Translations under genes and position numbers: made by a program
From: Dehalococcoidales bacterium
Lineage (GTDB): Bacteria > Chloroflexota > Dehalococcoidia > Dehalococcoidales > UBA2162
Direction of reading: 5' to 3'
Length of the DNA stretch: 64,000 bases
Assembly: GCA_016932435.1 (NCBI GenBank)
Contig: JAFGCW010000045.1
Coordinates: 1-64,000 of the forward strand
In this document: positions 59,416-64,000 of the stretch, in pieces
Position numbering within the stretch: the stretch's first letter is position 1
Layout: every line of letters starts with the position of its first letter
Notes under the pieces: model-generated
Told to the model about the DNA's origin: nothing
Databases searched by the model: none
Seen by the model: only the letters and a program-made list of their open reading frames with translations

Positions 59416-59719
59416 GATTATTACTTTCGTTAAGGCAGCTCTATCATTTCTTTTCCCGAATTATTAACCAGATAAACGATACCGGGATTTATATCAGATA
59501 TCAAGCAAAAATACACGGATATTTAATATCTAGGCGGCGCGCAAACGCTATTATATCGCTCCCGTCGTTAAAATTGAAAGTTTATCAGGTAATTTTTTAT
59601 ATGGTAATTCACACTTTCATTCGAGCGGTGAGACGATAACAGATCACGAAGAGGAGGTTAACAGGAATGTGATATAGCTTTTAGGTTCAATACAAAAGAT
59701 TTTTGTTATAATACACACA
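59416..59719. promoter_or_regulatory. intergenic gap with extended -10 and a start-stop minimal frame
   Basis: On the plus strand an extended -10, TGTTATAAT (59704-59712), sits 7 bp before the ATG of the next gene, so the transcript is predicted to begin at or next to the start codon (leaderless). An AGGAGG at 59652-59657 precedes ATG-TGA (59667-59672), a minimal start-stop pair, possibly a relic. No other feature is seen in this AT-rich stretch. Confidence 0.5.
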
Positions 59720-61102
59720 ATGGCAAAATTTATCGGATTACTACCATATATATATTTTTTTGATGAACCATTTAGTATTGGGAGAATTACTTTTTTCAGT
59801 GTTCCCGATATTAAGGGAAGAGATATGTATCCAAAAAGGATGATTGATAGAAAACGACTCCATGAATTAATTAATTGTTTTCCCGTATCTCGCGGTTTAA
59901 AATCGGATAAGGGTGTGGTACGCTCATTTACTTATTTTCTGATTGATAATCCGAGGAAAAATCATACGCAAATACATGCCGATGCAAAAAAAGCGGTTAC
60001 AATTTTACGATATTTAATGTTACGTCCGGATAATCAAGGGATAGATGATTTGGAGACAAGTGCTGTTTATCTTTTTGAGATTCCACCTACAGGAAGTAAA
60101 GATACGCGTATCTATCACGGATGGATAAATTTCAATCAAGAAGAATGGTTAAGGCCTAAATATCAGAAATTTCATCCTCCAGGCTGGAATGTAGATTGTA
60201 TAATCAAACATACTTCCGACCTTGAGGATTTAGATGTTATAAATCACCAATTGTATAACAAATTACTAGATAGCGATACGGAGTCAAATATTATACTCGC
60301 AATGGATTGGTATAATTTGAGTTTTCAAAGGTATTCTATTCGTGATATTGCAGGTCACTTAGTTGATATCGCTACCGCATTTGAGACATTGTTCCAATTA
60401 CCACGACACTATAAAACAGCAAAATTTAGAAAGCACATAAGAGAAACATTCGACGTAGAAGAAGGTTCAGTATTAGATGATTGGGCTAGACATTTTTACG
60501 TCGATGTCCGTTCTGAAACTATTCATGCTGGTAAGCCTATGTATTATCTATATAAACACCCGGATGCTTCCAGTGGGCATCTTAGTTTTCTTTGGTCCGC
60601 TCAAAAAATATTTCGAGCGTGCATCGCAGTTAAGTTAGGACTGAAAAGAAATATAGAAAACGATTTTCTACTGGAAGAGTTAATTCCAAATGAAGTTGTT
60701 TTAAAAAGACTTAGGGATATGGGTTCATATGCAAACATAAAAGATAAAGGACTAACAGATATATGGAAATTAAGACAACGTTATCCGGTTGGTGATAAAG
60801 AAAATATAATCTGGCTTGGGAATACGCTGTTAACAGAATTCTTGGGCCATATTCCTCAGGATAATCTAACAGCATTGGTATCTAGTATTCAGTCTATTCT
60901 GCATAGTGGTGTTGATGATGATATGCTATGGTCAAAGTATGTAAATCTAGATAGAGAATTATCTGATATCTTGTTTAAGGATAATACAGAAAAAGCAAAG
61001 CAATTATCTAGTTGCATACATTTAGCGTATGATGTCTCAAAGTTCAGTAATTTTGCGTGGTATGCTCTTCAGATACTGACATTTACGAAGAACGCTAATT
61101 GA
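59720..61102 (+). CDS. HEPN-type (Apea-like) hypothetical protein
   Basis: A 460-residue protein with base use clearly more AT-rich than neighbouring genes. Residues about 190-310 form a helical region with AFETLFQL followed by VDVRSETIHAGK, which is the HEPN Rx4H motif (R264, H269), in the manner of Apea-like domains. Residues 1-190 and 320-460 are not recognised. HEPN proteins are commonly metal-independent RNases in phage defence or toxin systems. No ribosome binding site is present; it appears leaderless. Isolated, foreign-looking and flanked by catabolic genes, it is likely horizontally acquired. The domain call is by motif. Confidence 0.7.
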   Translation: MAKFIGLLPYIYFFDEPFSIGRITFFSVPDIKGRDMYPKRMIDRKRLHELINCFPVSRGLKSDKGVVRSFTYFLIDNPRKNHTQIHADAKKAVTILRYLMLRPDNQGIDDLETSAVYLFEIPPTGSKDTRIYHGWINFNQEEWLRPKYQKFHPPGWNVDCIIKHTSDLEDLDVINHQLYNKLLDSDTESNIILAMDWYNLSFQRYSIRDIAGHLVDIATAFETLFQLPRHYKTAKFRKHIRETFDVEEGSVLDDWARHFYVDVRSETIHAGKPMYYLYKHPDASSGHLSFLWSAQKIFRACIAVKLGLKRNIENDFLLEELIPNEVVLKRLRDMGSYANIKDKGLTDIWKLRQRYPVGDKENIIWLGNTLLTEFLGHIPQDNLTALVSSIQSILHSGVDDDMLWSKYVNLDRELSDILFKDNTEKAKQLSSCIHLAYDVSKFSNFAWYALQILTFTKNAN

Positions 61103-61207
61103 AAACAAATTGACGGTAGCAGGCAAACACAGACTACCGATCAAAGCCATACAAGTCCCTTACCTCATGTTTCTGATTCTATTTGAGTTTGATATGCTTT
61201 GTTGAGA

Positions 61208-62560
61208 TTACCTTATTTTCCTCTTCGGTATTCTGAACTTGCTGTTATCTACACTCGGAAGGGCTTCTTCTACCGGTTTTTCGAGCTGAGGAATCCATTC
61301 ATAAGGCAGCCGGTAGGCACGGTAGACCACACTCAGATTACCCCTTTTGTCTTTCCAGGGACTGACGAATTCCCAGACTATTTCTCCCTCGGTGTTCACC
61401 TCGATCAGCCGGCCGGTCCCGCCTTCAGTGATAAGCGTATTTCCGTTGAGCAGGCGTTGTGCCGAACTCATGAACGAGCTATACAGCCTGCCGCCAATTC
61501 CGGGACCACCCGGTCCGCCCGGCGCCGGATACTGCCATTTAATCTCCAGCGTCACAGGATCGAACTCGATTACCCGTGAGTAATCTCTCAATGCATTACT
61601 CCTGCCGTCAGGAGAACCCGGATTGGGAGCGCCGTATCCGGCCATTCCGCCGTTATCGTACACAAGGATATTCCCTGCACCCGGCAGACCTTCAGGTATC
61701 ATATGGACATGATGAGGACCGATTATCTGTCTCAGCTTCCTTAACGCTTCCGTCTCCGTGTAATACGGCCCGACTTTCCAGATGATGTTTCCGGTCTTCT
61801 TCTCGATTATTGCAAGTATATTGGTTTGCCTGCTGCTGAAAATCAGGTTCTCGGGATCGAATCTCTCGTCACCCGATATATACCATTTATTCGGCCCCAG
61901 CTTGGATATCGAATTCATGTGCAGCCAGTCGCCCATTCCCCCACCGGCCGGGACTATACCCGGGTTACGTGCCATCGTGTTCTTTGCTTCTTCACTGAAA
62001 CCGAACTCACTGAAGTGGTCGCTGCCTACCCATTCCCACACTATCTCCCCATCCCAGGTAACCTCGATAACCGTATCGTCTATCAGCAGCTTTTCACTAA
62101 TTTCCTTATTGATCAGGTTTTTATGGCAGACCATGATGGTATTGCCGCTGTCTACCTTCGGCTCCATCCCCGGAACATAGTATCCGACCGGATTGCCGTC
62201 ACGCTGGTAGTCATGGTGCTGGCGTGCCATCCATGTCTTCTTTCTGTGCGGATCCCTGACCAGGTCATATCTATCGAAACTCCAGACGGTGTTTCCCTCC
62301 CAGTCGAGCTGAACCAGGTTCACATTATCCTGAAATCCGAACTTCGGATTCCTCTGGCCGGTCGTTCCCATGATATAGCCGCCGGGAAATATCTTGTTCG
62401 CACTGGGAAGTCCCTGGAGATTTTTCCATCGTTTTACCAAGTTTCCGTTCATATCCACCAGGGCAGCGCCGAACTGCATGCACTGAAGAACGGTGAAGCC
62501 ATTCCAGCACTTTTCCGGGTCATATATCGTCGTTCCTGTCGGGAATACAGATATTGACAT
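61208..62560 (-). CDS. arylsulfotransferase (ASST)-like protein
   Basis: A 450-residue beta-propeller-type protein of the arylsulfotransferase family. Repeated blade segments GNLVKRWKNLQG, GNTVWSFDRYDL, GEIVWEWVGSDHF, GNIIWKVGPYY and GEIVWEFVSPW follow one another, with HHVHMIPEG and ARQHHDYQRDG supplying histidines. Enzymes of the family move sulfate between phenols; many environmental members are uncharacterised. The start at 62560 follows AAGGAG; an apparent 274-residue extension lies over the MFS gene on the other strand and is rejected. No signal peptide is seen, so it is probably cytoplasmic. It is divergent from the MFS transporter. Confidence 0.88.
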   Translation of the reverse strand: MSISVFPTGTTIYDPEKCWNGFTVLQCMQFGAALVDMNGNLVKRWKNLQGLPSANKIFPGGYIMGTTGQRNPKFGFQDNVNLVQLDWEGNTVWSFDRYDLVRDPHRKKTWMARQHHDYQRDGNPVGYYVPGMEPKVDSGNTIMVCHKNLINKEISEKLLIDDTVIEVTWDGEIVWEWVGSDHFSEFGFSEEAKNTMARNPGIVPAGGGMGDWLHMNSISKLGPNKWYISGDERFDPENLIFSSRQTNILAIIEKKTGNIIWKVGPYYTETEALRKLRQIIGPHHVHMIPEGLPGAGNILVYDNGGMAGYGAPNPGSPDGRSNALRDYSRVIEFDPVTLEIKWQYPAPGGPGGPGIGGRLYSSFMSSAQRLLNGNTLITEGGTGRLIEVNTEGEIVWEFVSPWKDKRGNLSVVYRAYRLPYEWIPQLEKPVEEALPSVDNSKFRIPKRKIR

Positions 62561-62696
62561 AATTAACTCCTTAAGCGTATTTGTGACTCTGTTTTCAGAC
62601 ATAATACAGCATATTTCCCGGTGAGTAAAAATTGACTTATCAACATTCAACCCAATATACTTCAAACAGCTACATTCCGGAGTCTTATTTTCCTCT

Positions 62697-63935
62697 ATGA
62701 AAGACAATACCCAAACCAAATATAGATGGTATATGCTTGCGCTGCTGGCAATGACCGGAACGCTGGTCACCGCGATGCCTTTTTCCTGCATGCCGGTTCT
62801 CTTCCCGGAAATAGCCGACGAACTGGGATTGAACCTGGTAGAGATAGGCACGGTATGGGGAATGGGCAACCTGGCCGGTATTTTCGTCAGCCTTATCGGC
62901 GGGATAATCGGCGACCGTTTCAGTTCGAAGTGGATCCTTACTATCTCCTGCATACTTGTCGCTATTACCGGCGCCCTCAGGGGGTTTTCAGACAGCTTTA
63001 TGTTCCTTGCCGTGACCATGTTCGTCAACGGTATAATCAGGCTGATTATCCCTATCACCATCACCAGGACAGTCGGACTGTGGTTCAAAGACAGCAACAA
63101 TCTCGGCATGGCGATGGGAGCATCGGCAATGGGAATGGGATTAGGACTTTCACTTGGTCCTATGCTCAGCGCTACCATCCTTTCACCCTGGCTTGGCGGC
63201 TGGCGAAACGTACTCTTCCTGATGGGTGGTCTTTCTGCATTTATCGGAATACTCTGGCTTATCTTCGGCAGAGAACCGCCGGTCGACGATTCACATGAAG
63301 AAACTGAGAAAGTCCCCATAAAAGATACTATATCCAAATTGATCCGAATGAAGGGATTATGGTTTATCGGACTTACCTTCATGACACGAATGGGCAGTAT
63401 GATGGGAATGACCGGATACCTGGCGCTTTATCTTCGCGACCAGGGATGGGAGGCAGCCGCCGCCGACGGCACTCTTGCTGCTTTCTACGCAATAAGCACT
63501 CTCCTTGTTGTACCCATTACTACACTATCCGATAAAATCGGCTCCAGGAAGCTGGTACTTCTCCTAGGTATTATCACCAATACTATCAGCCTCGGTCTTC
63601 TTCCCCTTGTCGACGGCTGGTTAGTATGGGCGTTGATGCTTATGTCCGGTATTTTCATGGATGGATTCATGGCAATTAATACCACAATCCTGCTGGAAAC
63701 CGAAGGAATAGGCTCCAGGTACTCCGGTACAGCCCTGGGAATGATCTTCACGATCGGTCACCTCGGCAGCGTATCTTCCCCGCCTATAGGTAACAGCTTC
63801 GAGAGTATTCACCCCGGACTTCCCTTCACCTTCTGGGCAGTACTCTCCGCCATCGGCCTGTTTACACTTTCTATGGTAAAAGAAACGGGATGGCGGAAAA
63901 GGATGTTCGGAAGCAGGCTTCCTACACCGGAATAG
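62697..63935 (+). CDS. MFS transporter
   Basis: A 412-residue protein with about twelve transmembrane helices. MKDNTQTKYRWYMLALLAMTG starts the product, and a GDRFSSKW motif follows helix 2. The middle loop between the two halves is about residues 190-215. It shares sequence style with CynX/NimT or nitrate/sugar-type MFS carriers. It is divergent from the ASST-like gene across 136 bp and may import its substrate. Weak ribosome binding site; ATG 62697. Confidence 0.88.
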   Translation: MKDNTQTKYRWYMLALLAMTGTLVTAMPFSCMPVLFPEIADELGLNLVEIGTVWGMGNLAGIFVSLIGGIIGDRFSSKWILTISCILVAITGALRGFSDSFMFLAVTMFVNGIIRLIIPITITRTVGLWFKDSNNLGMAMGASAMGMGLGLSLGPMLSATILSPWLGGWRNVLFLMGGLSAFIGILWLIFGREPPVDDSHEETEKVPIKDTISKLIRMKGLWFIGLTFMTRMGSMMGMTGYLALYLRDQGWEAAAADGTLAAFYAISTLLVVPITTLSDKIGSRKLVLLLGIITNTISLGLLPLVDGWLVWALMLMSGIFMDGFMAINTTILLETEGIGSRYSGTALGMIFTIGHLGSVSSPPIGNSFESIHPGLPFTFWAVLSAIGLFTLSMVKETGWRKRMFGSRLPTPE

Positions 63936-64000
63936 TACTTCCTCACAGGTCTGGTATTCACGCATCCGTAAGTATATAATAGGCGCGTTATTATCCAAAT

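Noticed and set aside
62561..63382. 274-residue N-terminal extension of the ASST-like gene
   Set aside because: It lies on the opposite strand over the well-supported MFS gene, has low-complexity shadow composition, and a good ribosome binding site marks the start at 62560.

Overview
The window is bacterial chromosome of moderate G+C content. It most likely comes from an anaerobic Chloroflexota of the Dehalococcoidia type. The main supports are a short 'core' methionine synthase (a form described from Dehalococcoides) near S-adenosylmethionine-cycle genes, an aminotransferase/serA/DUF1015 serine block, paired UroD-like proteins, a MalT/LuxR-type regulator and many flavin and Fe-S oxidoreductases. 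This assignment is an inference from gene content; the window has no rRNA.

Region 1 (1-25000) is mostly housekeeping: tRNA-Thr, ribF, a class V aminotransferase plus serA, a DUF1015 gene, ligA followed by two tandem methyltransferases, pth, an ABC-2 exporter and mtnA. A methionine/SAM recycling set follows (mtnA, mtnP, core methionine synthase, ahcY, metK), then a hexose-phosphate mutase, a cupin and tRNA-Asp. Among these lie less usual genes: a membrane-anchored protein with 22 consecutive Gly-x-x-x units and a transglutaminase-like C-terminus, a GNAT plus radical SAM pair, a small protein with AT-hook-like ends, an orphan antitoxin-like protein and a 30-residue basic protein.

Region 2 (25000-42200) is accessory metabolism and transport: an AEC carrier, two UroD-like methyltransferase paralogues, an amidohydrolase with an altered metal motif, an Fe-dependent alcohol dehydrogenase, MFS and MATE transporters, an iron-sulfur flavoprotein-like reductase and a PAC2 protein. 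A strong promoter and a long structured leader precede an orphan peptide-binding lipoprotein. A membrane-bound endonuclease/exonuclease/phosphatase protein and three small catabolic-type proteins follow.

Region 3 (42300-64000) looks like a catabolic island: SDR plus acyl-CoA dehydrogenase; a MalT/LuxR regulator with a neighbouring iterated operator-like sequence; a hydrolase, an orphan hypA and an Fe-S protein; an SDR; then a five-gene minus-strand operon (EtfB, FAD oxidase, CCG-domain Fe-S protein, second FAD oxidase, MmgE/PrpD). It ends with an AT-rich, apparently leaderless HEPN-type gene, an arylsulfotransferase-like gene and an MFS transporter. Dispersed palindromic repeats sit in several intergenic gaps. 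The least explained items are the structured leader at about 36530-36967, the HEPN-type gene at 59720-61102 and the Gly-x-x-x/transglutaminase-like protein at 5840-6580.
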